A stretch of 64,000 nt of DNA from UBA11663 sp049616325 (GTDB taxonomy: Bacteria > Bacteroidota > Bacteroidia > Flavobacteriales_D > Sanyastnellaceae), in contig JBMZHG010000010.1 of NCBI GenBank assembly GCA_049616325.1, positions 1 through 64,000 of the forward strand, given 5' to 3'. Below, piece after piece: positions 26,596 to 36,900 of the stretch. Under the pieces are notes generated by a model. It was not told where the DNA came from and searched no databases. It saw only the letters and a list, made by a program, of their open reading frames with translations. Each line of letters opens with the position of its first letter. Within the stretch, counting starts at the first letter, position 1. The position numbers were made by a program, and so were the translations under genes.

Positions 26596-26603
26596 CAAAA
26601 ATA
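26596..26603 (-). promoter_or_regulatory. -7 box (TATTTTTG) of atpDC
   Basis: A perfect TAnnTTTG on the minus strand, 28 bases before ATG 26567. It predicts a leader of roughly 20-25 bases. Confidence 0.55.
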
Positions 26604-26629
26604 GTTCGTTCACCTCGAAAATCCGCACC

Positions 26630-26637
26630 TAACTTTG
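26630..26637 (+). promoter_or_regulatory. Leaderless-type -7 box (TAACTTTG) of ribF
   Basis: A perfect TAnnTTTG followed by CAAA and GTG 26642. This decides the GTG start of ribF. Confidence 0.65.
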
Positions 26638-26641
26638 CAAA

Positions 26642-27622
26642 GTGCGAGTGCATCACCACGCATCCGAATTTCCCCAGGACTCTTCGAACGCCCAACAGAC
26701 GGTTTTGACCGTCGGAACGTTTGACGGTGTGCACGCGGGCCATCGCGCTGTGTTGCAGCAACTGCGAGAGGTTGCGGACCGTCACAACGCATCGACTGCC
26801 CTGCTCAGTTTCCACCCGCATCCCCGCACCGTGCTCGATCCAGAACACCACGGTTTGGAACTTTTGAACACCCTCGATGAACGTCTTGAATTGCTCGCGT
26901 CCACGGGACTTGATCACGTGGTCCTGCACCCCTTCGATCGGGAGCTCGCTTCGATGACTCCTTGGGAATACGCCAAATCGTTGATGGGGGATTGCATTCA
27001 ACCCGTCGCGGTGGTCATCGGGGACGACCACCGGTTTGGGCGCAACCGGGCTGGAGATTTCTCGACCCTCCAAACCCTGGGCGAGGCCCTCGGTTTCGAA
27101 GTCGAGGCGCTGGACGCGCACCGCGTCGAAAACGTGCGTGTCAGTTCCACCAAGGTCCGGGAAGCCCTGCGCCAAGGAAACGTCGAAGAAGCGAACAAGT
27201 GGCTCGGCACCCCATACCCCACTTCCGGCCGCGTGGTTCACGGCAACGCCGTGGGTCGCGAACTCGGGTTCCCGACTGCCAACCTCGCGCTCGACGACCC
27301 GTTGAAGTTGCTGCCCGCTCAGGGCGTCTACGCAGTTTGGTGCCAAACTCCGGACGGGCAATGGCACCCCGCCATGGCCAACGTCGGAACGCGACCGACC
27401 TTGCACGAAGACGCCCGGTCGACCCTCGAGGTGCACGTCCTCGACACCGAAGGCGATTGGTACGAAAACACCCTGCATGTGCGTTGGATGCATTGGATGC
27501 GCGGCGAAGTCAAATTCCCCTCCAGGGACGACCTCCGGGCGGCCCTCCAGGCCGACCGGGAGCGGGCCCTTTCCCTTCTTGCGGGGCAAGTTCCTCCCTC
27601 AAGTGCGGAATTCGGCCGTTGA
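26642..27622 (+). CDS. ribF: Bifunctional riboflavin kinase / FAD synthetase
   Basis: Makes FMN from riboflavin and then FAD, in the cytosol. It has 326 residues. The N-terminal nucleotidyltransferase has GTFDGVHAGHRAVL (HxGH site), LSFHPHPRTVL, VVIGDDHRFGRNRAGD and RVSSTKVREALRQG. The C-terminal kinase has GRVVHGNAVGRELGFPTANL, GVYAVW and ANVGTRPTLHED. Translation starts at GTG 26642 with a promoter box four bases before it. The FAD product serves MurB and proline dehydrogenase elsewhere in the window, but no special link is implied. Confidence 0.97.
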   Translation: MRVHHHASEFPQDSSNAQQTVLTVGTFDGVHAGHRAVLQQLREVADRHNASTALLSFHPHPRTVLDPEHHGLELLNTLDERLELLASTGLDHVVLHPFDRELASMTPWEYAKSLMGDCIQPVAVVIGDDHRFGRNRAGDFSTLQTLGEALGFEVEALDAHRVENVRVSSTKVREALRQGNVEEANKWLGTPYPTSGRVVHGNAVGRELGFPTANLALDDPLKLLPAQGVYAVWCQTPDGQWHPAMANVGTRPTLHEDARSTLEVHVLDTEGDWYENTLHVRWMHWMRGEVKFPSRDDLRAALQADRERALSLLAGQVPPSSAEFGR

Positions 27623-27626
27623 GTGC

Positions 27627-27634
27627 GAACTTTG
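27627..27634 (+). promoter_or_regulatory. -7 box (GAACTTTG) before the LRR gene
   Basis: GAACTTTG, seven bases before ATG 27642. One mismatch to TAnnTTTG; predicts a leader of only about 3 bases. Confidence 0.4.
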
Positions 27635-27641
27635 AAAGACC

Positions 27642-28343
27642 ATGGCTCGCTTTTCAATTCTCAACGTCCGATTGCCCTTTTCGACCAGGCCGCGCGCCGT
27701 ATGGAGTGCGGCGGCGCTCCTTCTTTTTGCCAGCTCATGCTTCTCCCAATCCCGCCGCGAAGTCGTGGTTGGCGCGCCGACAGACTTGGTTTGGTACGAC
27801 GACGTGGAAAGTGCGGTTCAAGCGCAACGCGCAGGGAACGTGGTGCTGGCCGTCGACCTGAGCCGAAAACGACTTCGCGAATTGCCGGCGGACCTGAGGC
27901 TGTTGACGGATTTGAGCTACTTGATTGTCAGCCGAAACAAGCTCGCCTCCGTCCCCGAATGGGCGTTGGAAATGACCGACCTTAAGGCCCTCGTTGCCGA
28001 CTACAACCGCTTCGAAGAGTTTCCTCAAGAACTGCTGCGCATGCCGCATTTGAAGCAAGTGAGTCTGGGCGAAAATTTCCTGCGGGCCATTCCCTTGGAC
28101 ATCGACGCCATGGTGGATTTGGAAATCCTGAGTCTCTGGGGCAACGTTGTGGCGCGATTTCCTGCGTCCTTGGGAAATTTGGAACATTTGCAGGTTTTGG
28201 ACTTGTTGCACAACGAAATGACGGTGGACGAGCAGGATCAACTGAAGGCCCTGCTTCCCGACGTGCAACTGAACCTGTCGGAGCCGTGCAACTGCGAATT
28301 TGACGCGGGTTTTTCCACCTACTCAACCGGCAACCGCCCGTGA
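27642..28343 (+). CDS. Secreted leucine-rich-repeat protein
   Basis: A 233-residue exported protein with signal peptide (hydrophobic VWSAAALLLFASSC); the Cys could be lipidated. About five leucine-rich repeats of 23 residues follow: LRELPADLRLLTDLSYLIVS, KLASVPEWALEMTDLKALVA, FEEFPQELLRMPHLKQVSLG, LRAIPLDIDAMVDLEILSLW, VARFPASLGNLEHLQVLDLL. The short C-terminal tail contains CNC. LRR arcs bind proteins; the partner is unknown. Its stop overlaps the GTG start of the NadR-like kinase (GTGA), so it sits in one operon with NAD-salvage genes, an odd companion. Confidence 0.88.
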   Translation: MARFSILNVRLPFSTRPRAVWSAAALLLFASSCFSQSRREVVVGAPTDLVWYDDVESAVQAQRAGNVVLAVDLSRKRLRELPADLRLLTDLSYLIVSRNKLASVPEWALEMTDLKALVADYNRFEEFPQELLRMPHLKQVSLGENFLRAIPLDIDAMVDLEILSLWGNVVARFPASLGNLEHLQVLDLLHNEMTVDEQDQLKALLPDVQLNLSEPCNCEFDAGFSTYSTGNRP

Positions 28344-28855
28344 CGGGGCTGCCGTTTCGCCGCGTGGTAGTCACCGGGGTGGAATGCTCTGGGAAAACCA
28401 CCCTGTCCCGCGCCCTTGCGGAGAAATTGGGGTGGGGGTGGGTGCCCGAGGCCGCGCGCACGCACGCCGACGTCCTCGCTGGAAAGGTGACCGAATCCAC
28501 CTTCGACGACCTCCACAAAATCCAAACCGCCGCGGCCAAGCAAGCCCAAAACGACGGTGCTCCCGGCGTCATTTGCGACACGGGCGACTTGGTCCTGCGC
28601 ATGTGGTCAGAGGCAACCTTGGAGTTCAGTTGGCACCCGTTGACTCCCCCCAACCCTTCGGTCGACCTTCACATCCTGTGTCCGACGTTGGAAACCTGGG
28701 AACCGGATCCGTTGCGGAACCTGCCACGGCTCGAGGACCGCATTGCGTTGCAGCAACGGTACCTCGACCACTTGACCTTTCGTCCGCACTTGATTGCTGA
28801 GGGGGCGACGCCTGAGGCCCGCCTTGCCTTCGTACTGGACGCTTGGCCATGGTGA
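28340..28855 (+). CDS. NadR-like ATPase/ribosylnicotinamide kinase domain protein
   Basis: A 171-residue P-loop protein (VVVTGVECSGKTTLSRALAE, Walker A residues about 13-20), then WVPEAARTHADVL, a DTGDLVLRMWSE motif (Walker B region) and LITD-type phosphate-binding features replaced by LEDRIALQQRYLDHL. It matches the C-terminal kinase domain of NadR without its adenylyltransferase or DNA-binding parts. The next gene is PnuC, so phosphorylation of imported nicotinamide riboside to NMN is the probable role. GTG start overlapping the upstream stop. Confidence 0.85.
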   Translation: MTGLPFRRVVVTGVECSGKTTLSRALAEKLGWGWVPEAARTHADVLAGKVTESTFDDLHKIQTAAAKQAQNDGAPGVICDTGDLVLRMWSEATLEFSWHPLTPPNPSVDLHILCPTLETWEPDPLRNLPRLEDRIALQQRYLDHLTFRPHLIAEGATPEARLAFVLDAWPW

Positions 28856-29394
28856 GGGTGGCAGAAGTGGCGGGGGTTGTTTTGAATTTGGCCTACACGT
28901 TTCTGTACTTGCAAGGCCGCCTGCCCCTCGCCTACCTCTTTGCCGGAACCGGGGCCGTCGCCTTGGGTTGGGCCTGTTGGAAGCGCAATTTGCTTGCCGA
29001 GACAGGCCTTCACGGCTTTTACCTGTTCATGGCCGGGTACGGCGCGTGGGTTGCCCACGAAACGGATTGGGCCCTGCACTTTCACACTTGGCAAGTCCAT
29101 GCAGTGGCCGTGATGGGGGGCGCTTTGGCTTGGTGGGGCATCGTGCCGTGGTTGAAGCGACGCGGCAGCACCCTGCCCCGCCTTGACGCCTTTACCACCG
29201 TGTTCAGCGTGGTGGGAACCTGGTGGATGATTCAAGGAGACCCCGTCAACTGGATTTACTGGATGGTCGTGGACGCGGTGAGCATCTACCTGTATGCAAA
29301 AAGAGGAATGCCTTGGGGGGCACTCCTCTTCGCGATCTACCTCCTGATGGCGGCAGACGGGTGGTTCGAAGGAATTTCCTGGTTTACCGGATGA
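28849..29394 (+). CDS. pnuC: PnuC-type nicotinamide riboside transporter
   Basis: A 181-residue membrane protein with about seven helices and the PnuC signatures LNLAYTFLYLQGR, FYLFMAGYGAW and, near the end, NWIYWMVVDAVSIYLYAKRG. It facilitates entry of nicotinamide riboside, which the kinase encoded immediately upstream would trap as NMN. ATG 28849 lies inside the end of the kinase gene (7-base overlap). The end overlaps the convergent tonB stop by 11 bases. Confidence 0.92.
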   Translation: MVRVAEVAGVVLNLAYTFLYLQGRLPLAYLFAGTGAVALGWACWKRNLLAETGLHGFYLFMAGYGAWVAHETDWALHFHTWQVHAVAVMGGALAWWGIVPWLKRRGSTLPRLDAFTTVFSVVGTWWMIQGDPVNWIYWMVVDAVSIYLYAKRGMPWGALLFAIYLLMAADGWFEGISWFTG

Positions 29395-30092
29395 TGAACT
29401 TCACCGGAATCGTGTACTGAACCGACACCGACTTTCCTCGTTGCTGCCCAGGCTCAAACGTCGGCAAACTCTCCACGACGCGCGTGGCTTCTTTGTCAAG
29501 ACGGGGATCGACCTCACGCAGAACCTTCACGTCGCGCACCTTGCCGTCTTTGCCAACCACGAAGTACACGAACACGGTGCCTTGGATGCCTGCATCCTTG
29601 GCGATGGGGGGGTACTTGGTGTTGCTGCTGACGTACTTGATGATTTCCATCTGCGTGCACTGATGGCGCTCGTCCCCGCGCATGGCCGTGCAAGGACCAA
29701 ACGCCGGCATGTTCTCCACAATCATGAACGGGGTGTCCTCCTCGAAGTCTTCCTCGTCTTCGAAGATTTCAATCTCGGTGTCCTCGTCGAGTTCGATGTC
29801 CTCGATTTCAAGTTCCTCCTCAATTTCTTCTTCGTCGTCGACAATCTCGATCACCGTCGTTTNNNNNNNNNNGTGGGGGCGGCGGGGGCGGCGGGGGCGT
29901 CACAACGTTCACAGGAATCTCTTCGTCTTCGAGGAGGTCTGCTTCAAAGTCGAGGGCACGGGTGATGGCCACGTCGTAGGAAGTCCACGCCAACGCGGAC
30001 AAAATCAGAGCAAGGGAGGCCACAAATCCGAGGGCGCGCCAGGCAGAGCGCTTGTTCTCGAGGTCGGCTTGGGGGGTCTTTCTGCGAAGCAT
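29384..30092 (-). CDS. Energy transducer TonB, interrupted by an assembly gap
   Basis: An inner-membrane-anchored energy transducer for outer membrane receptors. The N-terminus (ATG 30092) has one transmembrane helix (LGFVASLALILSALAW), then VNVVTPPPPPPPP up to ten Ns at 29863-29872. After the gap the same protein resumes as VIEIVDDEEEIEEELEIEDI, a very acidic linker, and a TonB C-terminal domain (YPPIAKDAGIQGTVFVYFVV, LPTFEPGQQRGKSV, YTIPVKFIIR). The frames before and after the gap do not match with exactly ten bases missing, so the gap length is a placeholder; a true length divisible by three would restore one gene. The gap falls in G/C-rich proline repeats that are hard to sequence. Not a pseudogene on this evidence. 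Confidence 0.88.
29863..29872. other. Assembly gap (10 N) inside tonB
   Basis: Ten Ns, directly followed by a GGGGGCGGC repeat. It disrupts the tonB reading frame as given. Confidence 0.99.
29873..29899. repeat. GGGGGCGGC tandem repeat encoding polyproline in TonB
   Basis: Three units of GGGGGC separated by GGC on the plus strand, running into the gap; proline codons on the minus strand. G-runs of five can form quadruplex-like structures that stall sequencing polymerases. The true repeat number is unknown. Confidence 0.85.
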
Positions 30093-30119
30093 GAGACGGG
30101 TTTGAGGGTGTGAAATTAA

Positions 30120-30539
30120 TCAATCGCTTGCGATTCTGCCCGGTTGGCAACCAAAGATGACCTCAAACATGCCCAAGGACATTCCTGCCCCCAACACGTC
30201 GGCCACCACGTCGGCCAAATCGAAAAATCGGCCAGGCATCCACGCACCCTGCATGGCTTCAAGGACCGTGCCGAAAAACAACGTTCCTGCCACAAGCACC
30301 GCTGGGAATTGCCAGGGGCCTTGGAGGCGACGCTGTTTGGCCAAGGCAATCGCCCAAGTCAACCCGCATCCGCAAAAGGCCAGGGTGTGCAACAGCTTGT
30401 CCATGTGCCAAACCGCCCACCAGTCGTCCGCGGCCAAATCTGAACCCGGAAGCAAGTGCATCCCGACCACTGCCAACGTGGCGCATGCCGGAATGACCCA
30501 AATGCGCACACCCGCGCTTGGGGCCAGGGCTTTTCCCAT
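30120..30539 (-). CDS. VanZ-like family membrane protein
   Basis: A 139-residue protein with four predicted helices and VanZ-like spacing: HMDKLLHTLAFCGCGLTWAI, GTVLEAMQGAWMPGRFFDLADV and VADVLGAGMSLGMF, including the conserved E-x-x-Q and R-x-x-D-x-x-D positions. VanZ confers low-level teicoplanin resistance in enterococci; the role of free-standing homologues is unknown. Lies 6 bases downstream of gcvH and 27 bases upstream of tonB on the same strand. Confidence 0.85.
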   Translation of the reverse strand: MGKALAPSAGVRIWVIPACATLAVVGMHLLPGSDLAADDWWAVWHMDKLLHTLAFCGCGLTWAIALAKQRRLQGPWQFPAVLVAGTLFFGTVLEAMQGAWMPGRFFDLADVVADVLGAGMSLGMFEVIFGCQPGRIASD

Positions 30540-30545
30540 GGAGAC

Positions 30546-30923
30546 TTACCCGAGGAGGGCCTGGTAGCCCGAGGCGTCCAACAGCGAAGCAACGTCGGCG
30601 GCGTTTTCCACCTTGACCTTGATCAGCCAACCTTCGCCGTAGGGGTCTTCGTTGACCAGCGATGGATCGTCCTCGACCGCCTCGTTGAATTCTACGACCT
30701 CGCCGGCCACAGGCATGAACAAATCGCTGACCGTCTTGACCGCTTCCACCGTGCCAAACACGTCGTCGGCACCCAAAGATTCGTCGACCGTTTCCACTTC
30801 GACAAACACGATGTCGCCCAACTCGCCTTGGGCAAAATCCGTGATGCCAATCACGGCCACATCACCTTCGAGGCGCACCCACTCGTGCTCCTTGGTGTAC
30901 TTCAGGTTCTCTGGAATGTTCAT
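30546..30923 (-). CDS. gcvH: Glycine cleavage system H protein
   Basis: A lipoyl carrier protein of 125 residues that shuttles the aminomethyl group in glycine cleavage. Opening MNIPENLKYTKEHEWVRLEG and lipoylation segment GTVEAVKTVSDLFMPVAGEV (Lys63). An upstream in-frame ATG (30938) overlaps the promoter box TACCTTCG. The family start is ATG 30923, exactly four bases after that box, so 30923 is chosen. Sits between sprA and vanZ; the other glycine cleavage genes are not in the window. Confidence 0.96.
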   Translation of the reverse strand: MNIPENLKYTKEHEWVRLEGDVAVIGITDFAQGELGDIVFVEVETVDESLGADDVFGTVEAVKTVSDLFMPVAGEVVEFNEAVEDDPSLVNEDPYGEGWLIKVKVENAADVASLLDASGYQALLG

Positions 30924-30927
30924 GGGC

Positions 30928-30935
30928 CGAAGGTA
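30928..30935 (-). promoter_or_regulatory. Leaderless-type -7 box (TACCTTCG) of gcvH
   Basis: TACCTTCG, then GCCC, then ATG 30923 on the minus strand, in the 50-base gap after sprA. It allows gcvH-vanZ-tonB to be transcribed apart from sprA. Confidence 0.6.
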
Positions 30936-30973
30936 CATCTCGCCCCGCCAAAATTGATTCGCCCGCGACGCGT

Positions 30974-33900
30974 TTATTGCGTCAAGTTGAAGCGCAGAGC
31001 CACACCGGAACTGATGTTGGTCGTGGCAAACGACGTCGACACCTTGGGCTTGTTGATTTGCTGGTCGTAGAACATGCGCAGCGTCATCTTGTCGCTGACC
31101 TCCAAGTCGCCGCTCAACTTGATCGACACCAAGCGTTGACCCGCCGTGACCTGATTCTGTTGCTCCACCATCTTGCGAATCACCGTGCTGTTTTCTCGGA
31201 TGTTGATGTCCGCACGCACCAAGAAGTCGGTCTTCTTGAGCATCTTGATTGGAAGCTTTCCGTACGTCTTGAGGAACGGGTTGGGCACGTCGTCAAACTT
31301 GTAGCCCAAACCGATGACCACCCCTTTCGTCTTGGTCTCGGTGATTTGGTAGTTGGACAAGCCCAAATTCACGTTTCGATCCCGGGTGATTTCCAAGCGA
31401 ACCTGAGGTTCGTTGTCGTTCGCCGTCTTGATGCTCACGTCCACCCCGACCAGCGGCGACAACTGTTCCGAAATCGTCACCGTGTTGTATTGACGCTGGC
31501 TGATGTAGTCCTGGTATTCCCCTTGATCGGTGGCCGTCGGACGTCCCAAATCGTCGCCCTCGAATCCGAGGTTCGTCGTGTACGCCGTCGACATGGTGCT
31601 GCGGTACGTGTGGTTCAGGTTAAAGCGCTTGAACGTCTTTTTCAGCGTGGGATTTTTGCTCAACCCGTCGTAGCTCACGCGCCAGTTGGGGCGCACGGGC
31701 GCTTGGAACACGTCGAGTGGCACGTCCTGCGCAGACAAGCCGAGGTAGGCCGCCATGAAGGCGGGGACGACGACGTTCTGGCTGATGGGCCCAAACCCCG
31801 GCGCATACCCAATCTCATTCAACTCGTCGTTGTAGTTGAGTTCGTTTTGACGCTCGGAAACGAACCGCCGACCGGCCAGGAAAGACTCCCACACGGAATT
31901 GGTGTACGTGCTGTCGTCGTCGACGAACGCCGTCGGCCACGTCATCACCGTCGCCGTGAAGTTCCCCGTTTCGTTGGCCGACTCGTTGACGTAGTCCTGC
32001 AAGTCGTCGTCGTACCGGAAGAAGCTCTGGTAGTTTTTGCTGATGTTCCGGTTGGCCGTCAATTCCAATTTGAAGTCGCGGATGGGCTCGAGGTTGGCCC
32101 GCACGTTGAAATTCTCGCTGTACGATTCCGTGTACTGGTTGTTGAGGTTGGGTTGTTGAACCAGCCACCCGTTCGACGCGGCTTGCTGCGCAAACGTCCC
32201 GTCGCCAAAGCCGTTGCCGTAGAGGTCTGTGTTTTGGTGTCCCACCAAGAACGGAAGCCCAGGCGCCACCAGGTCCGAATCAAATCCCCCGTACATCGAG
32301 CGTGGCGCGTAGCCCGGCAACAGCGTGCCTTCGTTGCGCGCGTAGGTTCCGCTGACGTTGTGCAATCCCATGGCGAAGCGCAGAATGTGCTCGATGGGGT
32401 TGATCTCCTTCTTTTCCTTCTCCTCGTCTTCCTCGATGTTGCCAAACCCGTCGCGCTTTTCGTTGCTCACGTTGCGGTCCGAGGGGCGAGGCCGACGCTT
32501 GTTGTTGATCTCCTTCAGGTACGGAACCTTGTTGTAGAAGTTTTTGAAGTTGGCCTGCGTGTTCAAGCTCAGGTTTCGGCTGTTTTGGATGGTGTTGCCC
32601 AAGGTGTCTTGCGCAAAGGGCGCGCGGTCCCAACGGAACGAACTTTGGTAACGCGTGTCGGCACTCAACCAATCGGTCAACGGGAACTTGTCAAGCGGCA
32701 ACTTGTAGGTGCCGTTGACTTGGTGGTTGTAGTTGGTGACTTCCCCTCCCTGCATTACACTGGCCTGCACGTTTTCGCGGTAAGCGTTGTACGCATCTGG
32801 ATCTTCGGTTTCCAGCGGAATGACACCCGCGTCTTCCAAGATCAACGCCTGCGCCGTGCCCTGGTAGTCCAACTTCAGCGATTGCGTGAGGTCGTACTTG
32901 ACCGTGTAATTCCTGTTCCAGGTCCACGTTTTGACGACCTGAGGTGTGATGAGCGGTTCCAACCCGGAATTGGGATTCAACACCTCCATGTTGTCGCGCA
33001 CCGTGCTCACCTCGTACATGCGCTGCATTTGGTTGGTTGCGGAAATCTGCTTGGGGAGCAAGTAGAAGTTGACGTCGCGGATGAGTTTGAAGTAATCCGA
33101 CTTGTTCAGGAAGCCAACTTTCGAGAAGGGCTGGCGCTTCTTGGGCTTGGGTTGCCAGGTGTAATTGAGTGCCCCGCGATGCTCGACGTTGCGGAAGTTG
33201 TCCGTGTAGATGTCCTGCCTGAACTGCTCGTTGTAGCTGTAGTTGGCCGAGAAGTTGGCAGGATTGACGATCGAAAACAAACCTTTGCTGCTGTTGCTGC
33301 TCCCGCCTCGTCCTCCACTTCCCCCGCCACGAGGGTTGTTCGCGCCAAATTTCTCGCGCTCTTCCGTCAACTTGTCTCCTTTCGCATCGTTGCCTTTGCC
33401 GCGGTTGTTCCGGTCTTTGCTGCCCCCTTTTCCGAACTGGGGAGACACCTTGACGTTGGAGAAGTTGATGCTGCGCACCTCGTTGATGCTGCGCGCGCTT
33501 TGCTGACGCGAATCGATGGCCTCGAGTTCGTCCTGGTCGGTGATTTGGTCTGCAATGGCCGCGATGTCCGTCATCTCGACGTCCGGCGAAAGCGGGTCAA
33601 ACTGAGGCGTGCTCGTCTGATTGCTGTAGCCCACGTACATCGGCAAGGTCACCCCGAGCTTTTCCGGGAGAAGCTTTCCAAGTTGAATCGTGCCGTTCGC
33701 GTCCAAACCCTGAATCGTCTCTCTTTGCCGCTCCTGCACCCGCTGTTCGAGGCCGCCCCACCCTGGAACAGACATGTTGGCCGCCACGCTGACGTTGGCC
33801 AAATCCGCAAGCGTCGCATTCGCCTGGGCGACGGCCGCCCATCCACCTTCCTCGTTGAATCCCGCCAAACGCAATTCGTTGACCCAAAGCTCTGCGCATT

Positions 33901-36900
33901 TTGGTTGTCCGTCGTCCGAGGTCCAAAGCGGCTGCTCCAAATCCTTGTCTGGATTTCGAAGGCCCACCATCACCGTCACCACGTTGCTCAAGGTCGGGTT
34001 TCCTTTCACCGACAACCGCTTGCCGTCGTTCACGACAGAATACACGCCCGTGGAGGAAATCTGGCCGTTGACGTAACGGTTGCGCAGCTTGTCCAGACTC
34101 AACAGCCGCAGTGAGTCGAGGTTGATGTCAATGTTGTTCTCTTCCGGCCAAATGTCGTAGTCGGTCAACGCGGTGGCATCGATGGGCGTCGGCTTCAGCG
34201 GAATCTCATATTCATAGTAGTTCTGATCGTAGTCGCTGCCCAAACGCACAAATACGTTCACGTCTCCATCGTTCAGAATCTCCCCTTGCCGTCCCGCCTC
34301 CACGTGCACAAACATCCTCAATCGCTCGTACATCCGCATGTCGAAGTTGATGTTGCGGTACGCGGCCCGGGCGTCGCCATCCTCAAGCCCGCACACTTCG
34401 AGCGACAAAGACTGCTCGTTCAACCGACGTTGGTTCAGGTTGGATGGATCAATCTCCTGGTTGATGCCGGGAGGAATCACGTAAGGCACGGGCTGACGCA
34501 CCCCGTTTTCTTCGAGGTTCACCGCAGTCAGGGCAAATTGCGTTCCCGTGGGATCGTCCACCTCCAATTCCTGCAGGCCAGCAAGGCTCTGTTCGTACCT
34601 ACGCCATTCGCCTCGCACCAATTCAATTCGAGCGAAACGCAACGTCACCGGCTCACTCCAGCCCTTCATGAACATGCGCATGAACCGGATGGATCGGAAG
34701 TCGCTGATGCCGTTGTACGCCTGTTGGTACTCCTTGACCGGAATTTTGAATTGGTACCACTTGATGGGACGTTGCTCCCCAGCACCGTTCGTCTTGGACA
34801 CCGTCTCAAGGATGTCCGACAAATACCCCTTGCCGATGTTTTCCTGGGACAAATCCGACAGCGTCATTGGAATCTCGTACTGGTAGTACGATTCGATGGT
34901 CCCCAACGTCAAATCCTCGTTGATGTCCTCCGTGTTGGGAATGGTGGTGGACGTGATGGGGTAACCGTAGGGTTGCTGGGTGTTGGAGTTGCCCTCGTAG
35001 CGGCTGAAGAATTGGTAACGCTCGAGAATGTCCTCGCCGTTTTCTTGAGCTACCGGATCCCGGAAATAACGGAAGTCGTCCGCGGACGGGTCGGCGCGGT
35101 ACTGGGAAAGCGCGTCGGGGTTCAGGTCCGTTTCCAAACCGTCCAACCAAGCGGCAAAAAACTCCCGTTCTTTTTCAGAGTTCAGTCCATCCAACCCCAC
35201 GTCCTGAGCGCTGTAGTCGTTGGTGCTGTTGTCAAAGGCGTTGACCACGTTGAAGGTGGTGGGGTCGGGGTAAATGCCCCACGTGCTCGTGTCCGTCTCG
35301 AGCTCCGTGTTGTTCGCCGACGGCAGCCCGTTTTCGAATTCGAGCTGGCTGTCGTTGAGCACGTCCTCGCTTACGTTGCCAAGGTTGATGTACAGCTTTC
35401 CGCCGCTTTCGTTCTCCGAATCCTCGTTGAACGGGTCCATCACCCAAAATTGGATGTACTCGATGTTCGCGGCTTCAAAGTCTGTGGTCGTCAAGGCGCG
35501 TTGAATGCCTGCCCACCGTTCGTCCGGGTTCTTCAACGAGCCGTCCGTCTCGAGACCCGAGGAGTAATCCGACCCGTCAAACGGCTCGTAGTTGTAAGGC
35601 CCCCGCTCCGAAGGGCGGAAGGTCATGTCCAACGTCGGAAGGTTCGTTGGCATCCCTGCCGTCGCGCTGTTGCTGTAATCGCCCTTCTCGTACAATTCGC
35701 GCAACAGAATTTGACGCATCCGGTGGTCCTGTCGGATCTCGGCATCCACTTGGCCGTCTTGAAGCGAACTTCCGTTCATCAGCGAAGGGTCGATGGTGTA
35801 CCAACTGAGACCCGCACGGTTGTAGTTCGAAGCTAGATCGTCTTCCAGCCGTGACTCAGGGAACTTGTCTTCTTGCCAACGCGGGGTCGAGGCCAAGAAC
35901 CAGCGGTTGACCGCGCGGAGATCAATGGTGCTCTGGGAGCCCTCGAAATCATCGATGTAGGCCGTGCCCTCGTCACCGACCGCCCGACTGTGCCCCGGAA
36001 TGAGGTAAGCTCCTTCTGCACTGATGTCGAACGTGGACTTTGCCGTGGTGCTGTAAAACGGCAACCGATCAATGAGTTCCGTCAGCAAGCGGCTTTCCGT
36101 TTGCCATGAAAAGTCAGCCCCGACCACCGTGTTGTTGACCGGCTCGTCGCCCATGTTCACCTTGCGCGTCAGCGGGCGCTCTCGCATGTTCAGGAAGGTT
36201 GTCCCGATGTTCAAATTGTCGCTGGCCACGTAATCGAACCTCGTGCCGAGCAACGTCTTGGTCTGGATGTTGAACAGCGAGTTGGATTCGAGCGACACCT
36301 TGATGGTTTGGCCCGATTCGAGCAGGCCGTCGTTGATGATCCGAACCCGTCCCAAATTGTAGTCGACGGTGTAGTCGCGGTTCTCCACAAGACGCACGCC
36401 ACCGGCCGTTACGGTGACCGACCCCTCCGGCACGTTCAGCGCGTTGAGTTGAATCTCCGAAGAGCTCTGCGACTGGAATCGGCCTTTGATTCGATACCGG
36501 TTCAGCGCAGGAATCTGTTGGGCTGCCGTCTTCGTGCTGTCGTACAAAGGCTGGAACACCAGGGTTTGGATGAGGGCGTCACGAATGCCCTCTTGATCGG
36601 CTGCGGGAATTTCCGAGTCCACCACGTATTCGGCAATCTTTTCCGCGAGGTTGGTTCCAAACGGCTCCACCGAAGGCAAGAAAATCCGGCCGTTTTGGCT
36701 GTTGATGGTTCCTCCTTGCACCGCCGCGTTGTCCACGTAGTCGAAGACCCCGTCTTGGTTGGGCATGCCGTTGATGTCAATGCGGTCCATGCCCAGCACT
36801 TGGATGAGCAAGCGGCCGTCAAGAGGCTCTCGAGGGATGTAATTCAGGTCCACCCCGGAGTTGGGGTCGTTGTACCAGATGTCCAAACGAAAATCCTCGT

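Noticed and set aside
29873..29899. GGGGGCGGC tandem units considered as a regulatory or CRISPR-like repeat
   Set aside because: Too short and uniform for CRISPR, and fully explained as proline codons of tonB next to an assembly gap.
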